Source: Sycobia sp. Sy_11 (Eukaryota; Arthropoda; Insecta; Hymenoptera; Epichrysomallidae). Taken from it: DNA of 64,000 bases. Where the stretch lies: contig JACCIC010000035.1 of assembly GCA_018907035.1 (NCBI GenBank), positions 744,001-808,000 of the forward strand, written 5' to 3'. Every line of letters starts with the position of its first letter. The first letter of the stretch is position 1. The notes beneath the pieces were generated by a model, which did no database searches, was not told where the DNA came from, and saw nothing but the letters and a program-made list of their open reading frames with translations. Below are positions 24,831-36,590 of this stretch, piece by piece. The position numbers and the translations under genes are program-made.

Positions 24831-24854
24831 GGAGGGAGGGAGGGAGGGAGGGAG
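24831..24854 (+). repeat. (GGGA)n repeat, G-quadruplex-type
   Basis: Six GGAG-type units give five consecutive GGG tracts with single-A loops, a strong form of the G-quadruplex pattern; the complementary strand has the matching C-rich pattern. A longer GA-rich purine stretch surrounds it (24798-24895). Confidence 0.85.
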
Positions 24855-25066
24855 TGTATACGAGAGCGAGAGGAAGGTAGGCGAAGAGGGAACGGGGCGG
24901 AGATGGCGTACCCATTGCCGTTACCTCGTATTCCCATTAGTCGCGAATATGGTGACGCATTGGGCACGCGGTTGGCGCGTTACGTCGTTAGATATGGTAT
25001 TATTAAATTGTGATTTCGAGGATGACGACGCTCCTCGAAAGAGATAGAGAGACTGAGAGATGGAGA

Positions 25067-25079
<13 letters not shown>

Positions 25080-25103
<24 letters not shown>
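25080..25103. repeat. (AG)n microsatellite
   Basis: Twenty-four bases of AG repeat at the end of an interrupted GAGA/GATA-rich purine stretch beginning near 25040. Confidence 0.95.
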
Positions 25104-25246
25104 CAGGAGAGGAAAGATAGAGGAGATGTCGAACTCGAGGCTAACAGGAGCCAATCGAAAACCGATCATTATAACGTGTCAGTTCATAATATAAATTATA
25201 TACTACGAGTTGACGGGCGCTCGCTTGTTCGACGTACTCTCTCCCG

Positions 25247-25251
<5 letters not shown>

Positions 25252-25288
<37 letters not shown>
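25252..25288. repeat. (TC)n microsatellite
   Basis: Thirty-seven bases of TC repeat. It is complementary to the AG tract ending at 25103, about 150 bases upstream. Confidence 0.95.
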
Positions 25289-25290
<2 letters not shown>

Positions 25291-25553
25291 TCCTCGTCTC
25301 TCAATGGCTTTTAAACGAACTTCTATTTTAGATCCGCTATTATTTATGCGTGTTTGCCATCGAGTCGAAATTTCGATCTTGATTCGATGACTCATCCATC
25401 TCGACGGCCCGGCTCCGGAGTTCGATACTTTTTGCTCGGTCTCGAACGGCCGTGCGCGATCTTCGCACGAAAAGGAACAAAAAGCAACGGCGATTCCGCG
25501 TACGTCGCTCACTCGAGTTCTCGCGCGAGGGAAAAAATCGAAAGAAAAAGATG

Positions 25554-25572
25554 AAAAAAAAAAAAAAAAAAA
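25554..25572 (+). repeat. poly-A run
   Basis: Nineteen consecutive As inside a GC-rich block. There is no target-site duplication or AATAAA visible around it, so I do not call a retroposon tail. Confidence 0.85.
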
Positions 25573-26395
25573 CGAGTCGCGTGGCGGGCGGCGATGCCGC
25601 AACGGAGTCGCCGGGGCATTTGATCTCTCTGTCAGCGGATACACTGTAACAGCCGGCAGCAAAGTAGAGAACGCGCGCGCTCGTGCCTACGGACGACGCA
25701 GCCGCTCTGGAAATGGATAGTACGCGCGCATACAGGCGGACGATGCGCGTAGGCGAGGAATTACCGAAGCGGCCCTTCGTCCCGCTAAAAGCCGGGGCAT
25801 CGGCGCGAGCGGCGAAACGGCCGGGAATGGCTGGGCGGCGCGGGGCCGGGGGCCGGGGGACGGAGGGGTCTGTCTCTCTCGGCATAAAAGTGGATCGGGA
25901 GGCGTATATATGCGGCGCGTACGCGTATGCGGCGCGACAAAGCTTTTCTTCTTCGGTGGCGCGCGCCTCTCAGCAAAGCCCATCGTGTATTACGATCAAA
26001 GAGTAAAACAATCCGCCGTGACAGAGGAGGAGGCGGCGCAGGCGGGAAAGAGGGCCGCGATGTAACCGCGATATCCACCTGTTCGACGCTCGGCGCTTCT
26101 GACTCTCTTTGCTTTCCGAGCTCTACAGGCACGCGCTGGCGTAACGGATCTCTTCTTTCTCCAGTATAGGCTCGCGCCGGGTCAGCGTTCGTCCCCGTTG
26201 TCTTTTGACTTCTTATACAGACATACATAGACGCGTACACCGGATTTCGCCGTCTCTCTTCGGCGCACCGCGCCGCACCGGCCGCCACATCCTGAAGTTC
26301 GTATTCCTTCGCGAAAGCGTATCCGCGAAACTGCACGGGCAGGGGAAGAAGAAGAAGAAGGAGAAAAATAAGCCGATAGAGAGACGGGAGAGTTC

Positions 26396-26419
26396 GAGAG
26401 AGAGAGAGAGAGAGAGAGA
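26396..26419. repeat. (GA)n microsatellite
   Basis: Twenty-four bases of GA repeat, preceded by GAA-rich sequence at 26345-26361. Confidence 0.95.
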
Positions 26420-26870
26420 AATAGAGAACGTGCACCGGATGACAGATCCCCTGTCGACACGGAAAAAGCGCGTCGCGTGACCCTGCTGCCGATATGATGT
26501 TACCCGTCGTTTATTCAATACGGATTGCCTTTCGTATACTTATCGAAAACAGCACGAATGCTCAATGCCAATTTAATCGAGACTGGACAGTAATTTCAAG
26601 ACATTCGATTCTAATAGTATCGTGCTTCATTCTATATTGTGCCCGTATACCTAATCAAATTATAACAATGTACTTTGCAATAAATCGGCCAATAAAAAAG
26701 TTAGTTTAGTTAAAAAAATTTATTTAATCTCCTTTATGACAATGAAAAGGTTAAACAATATATGAAAAGTTCATTCTCCAGTTAGTCACATAATACGAGA
26801 AATTAAAAAAGGAACGAGTTTGACAATTTAAAAAAAAATTTGACATTCTAGGTGCTGATTGACAATTTAA

Positions 26871-27046
26871 TCGCCACGTGCCCACGTCTTCGTTTGGCAG
26901 CGACGAAGAACATAAAGTTCCGCGAGTGAACTGTAAATCGACAGCTGACTTTGCTTCATCGCGTGACAATATATATCGTCCGAAGGCTACCAGGGGGGTC
27001 GTAGGTCGTAGGCATACACACACACACATACACACGCAAACACACA

Positions 27047-27086
<40 letters not shown>

Positions 27087-28380
27087 GATTGATTTGCCAT
27101 TGCGTGCGAAGGGTGCATCGGCCGGTGGATGACGGATCATCGGTCGGCGGCCCCCGGGGCCTCGATGGACGGACGGGTATACGGATATAGGCGGATCGGC
27201 AGGGGAGGGGGGCGGTTATAGCGCTGGCTCGCTCCCGGGCTAATGCTCGTGCAAAGGGTGCAGTTCGGCGCGGAACGGGGGAGGGGGCGGTATACGTATT
27301 CTCCGATCGATGGTCAACGTCACGAGCCACCACGTCGAACAAATGTTCTGGCCGGGCTCGACCGGTATTGAGCAACCAATCATCGTGAAAACGCGATCCG
27401 TCATTGCCCCCGATGAGCCGACTGTTTTGCCCTCCCTCCTAACCTCTCGCCCCCTCTCACCCCCTCTCGCCACCTCTTTCCCCTATCCACCCCAACGCCA
27501 CCCCTATCTCTCTCTCCTCCCCCTGCCCTCTCTTTCTCGCTCGCAAATTTACTCACTGCTGACGCGGCTGCTCGCTGTCACGTTTTATGGAATTACCGCC
27601 CAGCTGTCTTTTTCCCTAATCCATCAAAGGTGGAATTTTCATTTTACGTGACGAGAGATTGATTCGTCATATAATCTCGCGTGCTCGCATCTTAATTATT
27701 TTTTTCTATTATTACTCAGAGGGTTATTTCTCAATTACAGTCTTGAAAAGAAAAATATTTCAATAAGTGAATAAAAGTAAATTTATATTAATGAATGGTA
27801 AATTAAGATTACGTTTACACTTTATTGAATATTGATATTAAATACTATACCTGTACCTATATATCTATATAAATTCATGAAAACTCCTGTATACTGCTTT
27901 CACGATTACGTATAAAGAACAGATCGATGATAACATTATTAATAATTAATTTTTTTAAGAAAAGTAAAAATAAAGAATGTATTGGAATAAAATAAATACT
28001 TCGCGCATTAATTTTATTCTGCTTTCTCTTATTTCTGTAGTTTTGGTTGTCAGCATATTTTAAAGATCGAATAAAGATTGAAGACCAATATACAAGAAGC
28101 CAGAGTGGCGTGATATGGATGGCGGTGCAATATTGCCCATAGAAAGATTTTTAATTCAAATAAGCGTTTTTTTCAAATAAGGTGTATTTTCTGATGGTGT
28201 TCTTTTTTGACATTTTCTCGCTTCACCCTGCAACAAGATAACATAGAAAAATTTTCTTTAATATATGTTGAATAAAGATTGTAATGGAACCATTTATTGA
28301 TTACAGTCTGAGCTACTCACAACATTCTCGTCAGAACTCGCAACAACACTCGTTCAAACAAAATTCTGTAAAACTCCGGC
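26871..28380. other. GC-rich block with CA/TA array, then AT-rich block
   Basis: 26871-27680 has a compound CA and TA array at 27012-27084, G-runs near 27200 and a pyrimidine-rich stretch at 27425-27540 that generates Ser/Pro/Leu frames. 27681-28380 is AT-rich, with the short palindrome GCAATATTGC near 28130 and no gene. Confidence 0.65.
27012..27084. repeat. compound (CA)n-(TA)n microsatellite
   Basis: CA-rich repeat with small interruptions to about 27046, followed by a pure TA run at 27053-27084. The frame through it gives His-Thr then Ile-Tyr strings. Confidence 0.95.
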
Positions 28381-28863
28381 CAACTCTACCGCATCTAACA
28401 ATTGCAGAGCTTGCTGGTTCTGTCAAATAATAAGCACGGACGCTTGATTAGATATCCCCATCTATTACCTCTGTATAACGGAGCCATAGAGCCGAGACTA
28501 GAGGGCAGGTCAGTATCGAGTGGCGACTGGCTCCTCGACCAGTCCGCCGTCTCCCCCGGCGAATTCCACCGGGTCTCGTCTAAGGATACATAATGTCGCG
28601 ATATTATGCATATAGAGTATTCGGCGCGCATCCGCACAGACGCATTCAGCCCTGTTGATTTATCGTTGTCTTCATTATTAGGAATGCAGGCGCTCCTGCT
28701 CCTCCGCTCCTCGGATTATTATAGAGCGCGAGCGAACTCGCCGTCTCTTCCGCCGCCCAGGCTCCAGGAGGCGGGAGAGGATGGGGCGCAGACGGAGGGG
28801 GCGAGGGGGAAGGAGCGTAGCGTCCCCATACAATGTTGCGCATACGCGGCCCGCGTGCACCGA

Positions 28864-28885
28864 GGGGGGTGGGGGTGGGGGGTGG
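28864..28885 (+). other. G-quadruplex-type G tract
   Basis: Runs of six, five and six Gs separated by single Ts, plus a final GG, within 22 bases. The runs can be split into four G3 tracts, matching the strict G-quadruplex pattern. Confidence 0.7.
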
Positions 28886-29611
28886 AAGCATTGATACGCG
28901 CGCGTGCCCGTGCACGCGTATAGAGCGGATATAGATGGACAATTAGCGACAGCGCCGCTGTCCCCGCAATCGTGCGCGCCTCGAGTCTCCCGCCGTTATT
29001 AGAATAGATGCGAGGCCGCGGGCTGATCTTCTCGAGATCGCTAATTTTCCAACGTATTGCTCTCGGACGAATTGAGGAGAGGAGAGGGAGAGTTCGACTC
29101 GAGTAACTTTATCGAGGCCTGAAAAGAAAGAAAAAAAAGAAATCATCGGCGAAACGAAGCGGGAAAAGAGAGTTTCAATAAAGGATAAATTTATTCCGGA
29201 GGCGTAGAGCCGAATCTTGAAAAGGATCCGATCTCCCGTCGCTGCAATAGCTTTTTAAAGAGCCTCTTTCTCTCTCCTATAGACGAGAGTTAGGCATTCA
29301 GGGAGCGGAAGAATAGTCCCCGGACAAAAAGGGGCTCCGAGCCGGCAAGGAGTAACGCTCCCAGGGTAGGGGCAACAGGGAGGGACTCTCCCTCTCTCGT
29401 GGACAGTGATAAAATATTCAGGCTACGCTCGGGGGGCTATATTTCATGAAGGAAATCGGTCGGTTGATTTTTATAATACTGGTCAAATATAGCCTGGGGA
29501 GCGCGAGGTGGGTCGTTGCGCGGGGGCGGGGGAGCAAGTGCCGGGTCGCCTCGCCCGAGCACAAAGGGCCGCGGCATAACAAATAGACGTATAAAAGGGT
29601 CAATAAAAGCC

Positions 29612-29632
29612 CGGCGGCGGCGGCGGCGGCGG
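29612..29632. repeat. (CGG)n trinucleotide repeat
   Basis: Seven CGG units; in the plus frame crossing it the repeat is poly-Arg. CpG-bearing triplet repeats like this and the one at 2724 sit only in GC-rich blocks. Confidence 0.95.
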
Positions 29633-30644
29633 CCGCGTCGCTCGACGCGAAGAAGAAGGAAAGGGAAAAAGAGAGCGAGAGGGCGGCAGGGGACTGGCGT
29701 CCCTCCCCCTGGGTCCCCCACCAAATAAATCTGTACGGCAGCGGTGGCGCGACGTTCCCGCTTCCTCGGCGTGCGGAAGATATCGAGGACTCTAGCCGCC
29801 CTTTGGACGCACGGTGCGTGAGATATCCGTGGGCGTTGCAAGCCCCCGTCGGTATCTCGAGCAGCGCGACTATTCCATCTTGGTGCAGGTCTAGCGATAA
29901 TCACTTATTAAGCGGCGTACGGCCCTGGAAATGTCGTAGTCCGGACCCTGTTGTGATTATCTAGACCCTGGATTTTGATAGTCTGTGAAACTACCTTTAT
30001 CGAAATTACCTGGTGCTTGTTTCTTCATACATAATCGTGGATGTTAATTTAGAGAGAGTTATTGATAATTAGTTTTGAATAAAAAATCAATTGACGTATG
30101 ATACACAATTAACCACCTGAAGAAGAAAATTTATTTTTAAATCTTTCATTTTATAGGGCAATGCTACTGGTCAATCTATTAGATAAAATCGTATGTATAT
30201 TTCATCATAAAAATGGGACTAGCTATTATTTAGTCCATCATAAAGTTATAGTCGAGGAAAGTTTACATTAAATTTTAAACATATTGTCGAAACTTTCAAA
30301 TTTGATTATGCATTATTTGAACGATAAATGCCAAACTTTACTTTCCTTTATAAATGGATCCCCATAATTTAGATCTTCCATAGGATTTCGTTGAAAATTG
30401 AATAACATCGGGTCTATCAATCAGTTGAGGCGTATCCCGTATTCGATTTGTGAAGGACGTAGCGCGAGAAAATTGAGTCACTTGTACGGGAGAAATATGG
30501 AAATGATGTTTTAAGGAAGGCCTTGTAAAACGACCCACGGGGAACCGGAAGGGCGGGCTAGTTTATTGAAAAGCCGGTGGCGGACCTCTGCGACGACCCA
30601 TAAACGTGATGTACCGCCGCAGCTTCTCCGATATCCTCTCCTCC

Positions 30645-30717
30645 CCGTCGTCGTCCCCATCGTCGTCGCCGTCGTCCTCGTCCTCGACCTCGACGTCGTC
30701 GCGCGCGCGCGCGCGCG
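30645..30717. repeat. CGTCGT-rich repeat ending in (CG)9
   Basis: Imperfect GTC/TCG triplets at 30645-30699 run into 18 bases of perfect CG alternation at 30700-30717. Alternating CG is the classical Z-DNA-forming sequence. Confidence 0.9.
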
Positions 30718-30969
30718 ATTGCAGAGGCAGGGATCGAGATTGGACTTGGAAGCGGGCTCGCTCGCTCGCTCCCCGGGGACGCTCAATAGGGTTTGGAATT
30801 TTCCTCAGTCCCGTTCTCGCTGCCGTCTAGACGGCCAAATTGCAGTTTACATAACTCACTGCACCTCCTCGATCTCGGCGAGCGGGAGCTTTTTCAAAAT
30901 TTGCCCCGACTCGCGTTCCGAGACCTGCAATATCTGTAGATACGTGTCTGCATATATCTGTATATATTG

Positions 30970-30977
<8 letters not shown>

Positions 30978-31027
<50 letters not shown>
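30978..31027. repeat. (TA)n microsatellite
   Basis: Fifty bases of uninterrupted TA, 260 bases after the CG tract, with shorter TATATA segments just upstream from about 30950. Confidence 0.95.
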
Positions 31028-31033
<6 letters not shown>

Positions 31034-33110
31034 GGAGTTCCAATAAACGCGAGGAAGCGGAGAATCGGCCGCGTGGGGTGGTCAGGGGAGGACGAGCGCG
31101 GGGCGGAAAAGCTCGGCAAAAACAAAGCGCGGAGTGGGCCGGAGGGCGTGGGGGCGGGTAGAGGGGGCGGGAGGGACGTAACGCCGGGGGGAACGAGAAA
31201 GAGAGCGAGCGCAGAGGCTCACTCGTAATAATCTGCGCTAATTTAGCTTCTGGAATACGGTAACTGTATCATTAATATTCCTGGGCCGCTTAATAATGGA
31301 TGTTGATGTGCCATTTGGGCCGATGAGATTTCGGGAGCGCGGAGAGTTCGGGGCTGAACTGGACCGCGCGGCCGCTCGCCACCGGCCGCCGCGGGTATAC
31401 TCGCGAGAGCCTCCTGTCTCGCTCGGCCAAAGCTCGTTTGTAAATATTAGATCGCACCGACGCCCTCTCCGAGTTTTCTTCGGCGAGCCACGCCGCTCCC
31501 CCCGTCTCCCCTTCCCCCCCCGCGTCCGGCGCCGATGATTCCCCCCACTTTTTAGAATATCGTCGTTTTACCCGACCCTGCGGAAAGCGGATACGCGCCG
31601 ACTCTCGCGTTCCGTCCCTCGCACCATAACGCCGTTAGCTACGTTTCCATCATAATCGCGCCGAGCGCTGATCCTCGAATTCGACACGATCAATTCTCAA
31701 GATCGATTGTCCCTGTTCTCTAGAACTGCGCCGGCTGCCGGGTCGGCTGGCCCCGCGAGGCCCCCGGGTCCCGAACTGGCGCGCGCGCGTACGGTTTTAA
31801 AAATTCGCGAGCTCCCATTCGGCCGGGGCCGGGGTTAGCGCGGACGCAGATGGAATGGCGGAATTTTTGATTCGCAGCCGCGAGCGATGCAGGCGCCAGA
31901 GCCGGAGCCAGCGGCAGCTGGATATCCGCGTCCGAGCCCGGGCGTCGTCTCAATAATTCAGCGGCGAAGTATCGCGCGGGCCCGCCGCGGATGAGCCATG
32001 TAAGCATAAACGCGCGCTCGCGAGACACGGACGTCTCGGGCTCCCTGCCCGGGGCGAAATATTTCTCGGCGGGGCGGACGCGCGTTATATTCAACTCCGC
32101 CCTCCCGCCGCACCAACACACGGACCCAAGCCCATAGAGCATCCCGCTCCGGGGAATAACCCGCTCCGAGTGCATCGAGAGAGATGGAGCGAGGGAATCT
32201 ATTTTGCGAAAAGACGCCCGGAATGGGATACATTCGCCGTAGTGGCGCTCGAAACGAGAAACTTTTGCCTATCGTCCCGGAATGAGCACGATTTTTCACC
32301 CTTGCCCCGGCTCTGCGCTTTTCTGTCTCGATTGGTATTGTAAAGAATGCCATATCTCTTGAATTATTATCACTTTTGGCCTCTGCGAGAAAATTGAATG
32401 GAAAATTCAATGTACTTGATGCCGTTCCAGAATTGAGAATGTAAAACGAGCACTATTTTCCGATTAAAGTAATCCATAAAAACCAATTCCTTAAAGACTA
32501 AAAATTTAAAACATTTAAAGTATATAATTTCAGTATATAGTGATCTTATATAATAATAATAATGTAATTCAGGTTATTTCGAGAAAAAGTATTGAAATTC
32601 AAAAAAGTCTATTAAAACATTAAATTATAATCAGAAAACAAATACAAGACGATGTTGAAAATGTTTTACATAGCGGTGTGCGATACCTTCTGTTCGTACG
32701 TAATGTAGGATCAATTCCATAAACTTGAACGGTTGAAGTGTTCAAAAGGCTAAAATATTGGAGCAAATCGATGGGATGAACGAGTTCGAAACTATAAAGT
32801 TCATTTGTTCCCTATAATACAAAAAAAATTTGAACTTATTTTATACATTTTCCTATAATTTTTGAGAAGCGAGTTAATTGAATCAATTAACCTAATGGAT
32901 TTAAAAAGGATGTGCGTTTCAAACATTACTATTTATTTGTGAAACTTTAATCTAATCTCACCGTGGATATACGCTTTACAAAAACAGATTTACTTATGGA
33001 AAGACAATTCGAGCAATCTACGTAAAAATATAATGCATCACTAGCTGAGTAGAGGGGAACATGTCTAATCATTCCGACTACGGACATTGACGAGTGATTA
33101 TTCAAAAAGA

Positions 33111-36100
33111 AAGCGCGAATCGACGTCGGTCTCGGCGCGATGTAACGCAAACGTAAACTTTTCTCGTATTGTAACGCAATTAGAAGAGATACAACGGAGG
33201 GTTGAAAGAGCGCTCGACTCGCATTTGCCAGTCGGCGTAACGCGTTCATATCGGAGGCTCCCGGCGAACGTAGCCGCGCGACCGGGATGGGGGGGGGAGG
33301 GCGGGGGTCGAAAATTCGGAGTTTGAAATTCGGCCCCTAAAGTATTCAAAGTGTCGGTGCGCCGTTCGCGCCGGGCCGGGAGGGCGTCGGCGGCGCCGTC
33401 GATCGCATCCAAGACAGACCCCTTTGGACAGGGGCGCGCCGCCGGCTCGCGGGAGGGCAAATTCAATAAGCGATAATCAATGTCAGGCCGACGGGCGCTC
33501 CCGCGCCCCGGTAAAAATCGTTCAAACAGTCAATCAAAAGGGCTCGCCGCTCGTCGCGACCCCCCTCCCCTCCCGCGCCCGAACCCCTCCGCCGGCGCCC
33601 GAGTCGAAAATCACAGCAGCGACGGCGCGCTTCGGGCGTAACGACGTTAGGAGCGACGGCCGGGGGTGGCGGGAGGCTTCGGACGAAAAAACGAGGAGAA
33701 CACGCGCGAGAGCGGCAGGGATCCCCGGAATCAAGAACGCGCCGGGAGGGGGGGGGTAAATCGGAAGGCTCTCGATCGTGAAATTATCCAGATGATTATC
33801 CTTGGACGAGCTTCGCTAACGAATCTTCGCGGGCTCCCTCCCCGCCGGGTGCAGACCGGAGGAGCGCGTCCGAGGATGCGCCGCCGTGGAAAATCCCTCC
33901 ACGCGACCTGTCCGGATTATAGAGGGAGACGCAGAGCTGGGCGGGGGTCGGGAGAGGGGGGCGGGAGTACTCGCCGCGCGGACCGAGGGAGCAAATTAAG
34001 CCGGGTAATGAAAACAGAATGAAATTATAATAAACCAATTGGCTGTGCTGATTCCGAGCCTCGAGGAAGGAGAGCCGGCCCGTTCAATAATAAAACGCGG
34101 GCGACGGCGGCCACCTGCGCGACGCCCGCGGAGCTCCGCGCCGAGACGTAGCCGGAATTAATTTCTCGAAAGCCTTTATGCTCTCGGGCCGACCAAACGT
34201 CGCCGCGCTCTTTCGCCTCCTGACCGCCGCGCGCCCACCCAGCCCAGCCGCACGCGGCGCGTAAAATCTCCCCCTCCGCCGCCCCGCGCGGCGCGTACGT
34301 CTCGGTTCGCTCTCGGCCGTCCCGATTTTTCTCATTTTCATGAATTCGCGCGCCCCCGCCGGACCCCCTCGTAAATTAACGCGGCTCTTTCCAGATTCGT
34401 CTTGGTCGCATTAATATTCTTCGGGCGTTGGGCGAGTATCGCGCGCCCGATCGGCGCCGTAAATCCTTCGCGGGGGACGTGCAAGCGTCGAAACGCGCGG
34501 TTGATTCTAGGGAGGAGCCGGTCTGTGGAGCGATGGGTAAGGCGCGGCCCCGGCCTCTGGGCGAGAACGGGCGCTCGTGCGCGCGGTGCTTCGTTGCGGC
34601 GGCGCGCCGGTCAGCCACGTTCAGTTTTCACGAACGCAGACGCGGGGCTCTCAAGCCCGAGCAACCTTTCGAGCTCCTGGAGCCTCCGGCACCCTCCACC
34701 TCGCCCCTCCGCCCCACGGCAACCCTTATGAAATTATTTCTACCCTCGGGCGCCGCGCCTCGCCGCCGGGCTGCACGAGCGGAGAAAATATAACAGAGAG
34801 CGGGCAAGACTTATTAGAAAAATTAATTATTTTCCCGGTCTCTTAATTAATTTTACAATTACGCCTCTCGCGTTCCCCGCGCACGTACGTGAATTCTGTG
34901 TTCGGGGGAATGCGCACCGGCACGGAAAGGAAAAGGAAAAGGGAACGCAAATATAAAGGATTTCCGCGGCCGGGCTCGAAGCTACGACCACGGCGTATAG
35001 CGCGGAGCGAGGGGAGCCGGGTGGGTAAATTTTGCGTGGACAAACAGGCACCTCGGAGATCCTCGTACGAGGGTGCGAGGAAGGTGGCAAAGAGTCGGAG
35101 GAGAGTGGGTGGCGACGCCGGTGCCGCTCGAGGAGGCGCGCAGTTTTCGCGGACGCGTGTAAGGAAAAACCGCGGATTCGAGATCGGAATCGAGTTGCAG
35201 ACCCGATTTGCCGCGGTCAAGGGGGCAGAGGGAGGGGAGGCAGGCGTAACGCGAGACGTCGGCTTTTTTGCGCCAGCGCGCCGGCAGCAGTCGTCTCGAA
35301 GCTGCCGCGCTTCTCTATCTTTCTCTCGCCCTCTCTCTCGGGGCAGGCGCGGCGGATGGCCAGCGGCCAACGCCTCCTTCTGGGCGGCAATGATGAAATT
35401 TTCCTCTGCGGGAGCGGAGGCGGCACGGGCGTATCCTCTTCCCTTTTAGATTTTTTGCCGGCGCCCCGGCCGCGTCTCAATTATAGAAAGGCTTGCTTCG
35501 ACTGCCACGGACGAATTCCAATTAGTCGGTGGTCGGCTCGTGTCGCGGTGGCCACGCGTATGGGGTTTCTCGGATTCTGTACGAGTTCTTTTCATGGAAC
35601 GACTCGTTCATTTGCCTTTTCTCCATGCCTCATGTCGTTTACTCTCTCGCTCTCTCTCTCTCTCTTTTCCTGCACCATGTGCCTTTTTCTCTCCCAGCAG
35701 TCCCTGCTCCTCGCCCTCTCATCCTCCGTAAATTCCTCCTTCCTATCCATCTCTCTCATTCTGTCTCTATCTCTTTCTATTTTCGTTACGCGTACGTGGC
35801 TCTGTGCTTTAGCTCCGGGTTCGCAGAGTCCCTCGTCCTTCTCCCTCCCCCCTTTATTTAGCGCTCCTTCGTACCTTCCCATATCATTTGCTTTTCGTCT
35901 TTCCTTCTCTGCCTGCCTCGTACGCATATCAGATATGCGCGGGTTCGGATTATTGGGCGTTTACGAACCAGCCACCGAATTGACTTTACTCTGGGGATAA
36001 AATGGATAATTTAAAAAGTTTAATTTAAAACATTGTAATTTCGCAATTTTTACTATTAATAAAATATGAAATATTAGAATCGAATCTTGTAATTATACCA

Positions 36101-36590
36101 TACATGTTCCATATATTATTTTACGAATGATAAATTTTTTTGTTGATATTAATAATCAATACATGTCATATAATTCAATGCTATAAAAATTCGTTTACTT
36201 GTTAAATATGTCACGATTATAGAACACAATAAGAAATTCTCACAGTTTCTTCAACCACTTCTATTCAGTTTATCAATTTTCTAATCGAATAACCCAAGAA
36301 ATCTTAATCCAAGAACTTTAAAATCATGTCCTAGTTACAACGGTCGTAATTATTCTGTAGTTATTGAATTTTCGTAATTATTGAATTAAATAAAAAGTTC
36401 GTAATTATTGAAATTTAAGGTATAAAAATCCTTCGGCTGTTTATCGTTCTTGTTTCGAGATTTTGGACTAATTTTGTTCGTCTGTATTATTGGCGTGTAC
36501 ATTTCACACGAGTGCGAATCTCTTGATTACTGCAAACCCTCCAATTATAAATATTTATAATTTATTAGTTCCAACTTGTGCAATGCATAA
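33111..36590. other. longest GC-rich block, then AT-rich block
   Basis: 33111-36000 is the longest continuous GC-rich block. It has G tracts at 33285-33307 and 33750-33758, many overlapping Arg/Ala/Pro frames, and an interrupted pyrimidine stretch (35640-35870) with a CT run near 35650-35664. The 322-codon plus frame at 35032-36000 is the longest of the window; its first half is Arg/Gly-rich and its second half is the Ser/Leu reading of the pyrimidine stretch. 36001-36590 is AT-rich, with a short repeated motif TCGTAATTATTGAA near 36373-36412. Confidence 0.65.

Larger units (their letters stand above)
24511..26870. other. GA-rich and GC-rich block, then AT-rich block
   Basis: 24511-26500 is rich in GA/CT simple repeats and GC-rich filler: (GGGA)n at 24831-24854, GA tracts to 25103, (TC)n at 25252-25288, an A-run at 25554-25572, a GAA stretch near 26345-26361 and (GA)n at 26396-26419. 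All long frames run through these repeats. 26501-26870 is AT-rich without a recognisable feature. Confidence 0.65.
28381..30500. other. GC-rich block with G tracts and CGG repeat, then AT-rich block
   Basis: 28381-29970 is GC-rich with a strong G tract at 28864-28885 and (CGG)n at 29612-29632. Frames on both strands are Arg/Pro-rich and overlap. 29971-30500 is AT-rich with nothing I can identify. Confidence 0.65.
30501..33110. other. GC-rich block with GTC, CG and TA repeats, then AT-rich block
   Basis: 30501-32390 holds the CGTCGT and CG repeat stretch at 30645-30717, the TA array at 30978-31027 and GGGGGCGGG-type G tracts near 31136-31190. Frames through these are Ser/Asp/Val or Ile/Tyr strings. 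32391-33110 is AT-rich; a 100-codon minus frame starting at 33249 overlaps it but matches no family. Confidence 0.65.

Noticed and set aside
25554..25572. Poly-A run as a retroposon tail
   Set aside because: No AATAAA upstream, no flanking duplication and no element body; it sits in a purine-rich repeat region.
32947..33249. 100-codon ATG frame, minus strand
   Set aside because: Not in a repeat, but no domain, no splice context and a composition that follows the local DNA. Indistinguishable from chance.
35032..36000. Longest open frame, 322 codons, plus strand
   Set aside because: It is the Arg/Gly-rich reading of GC-rich DNA followed by a Ser/Leu reading of a pyrimidine tract. Long frames overlap it on both strands, and no domain or sensible start is seen.
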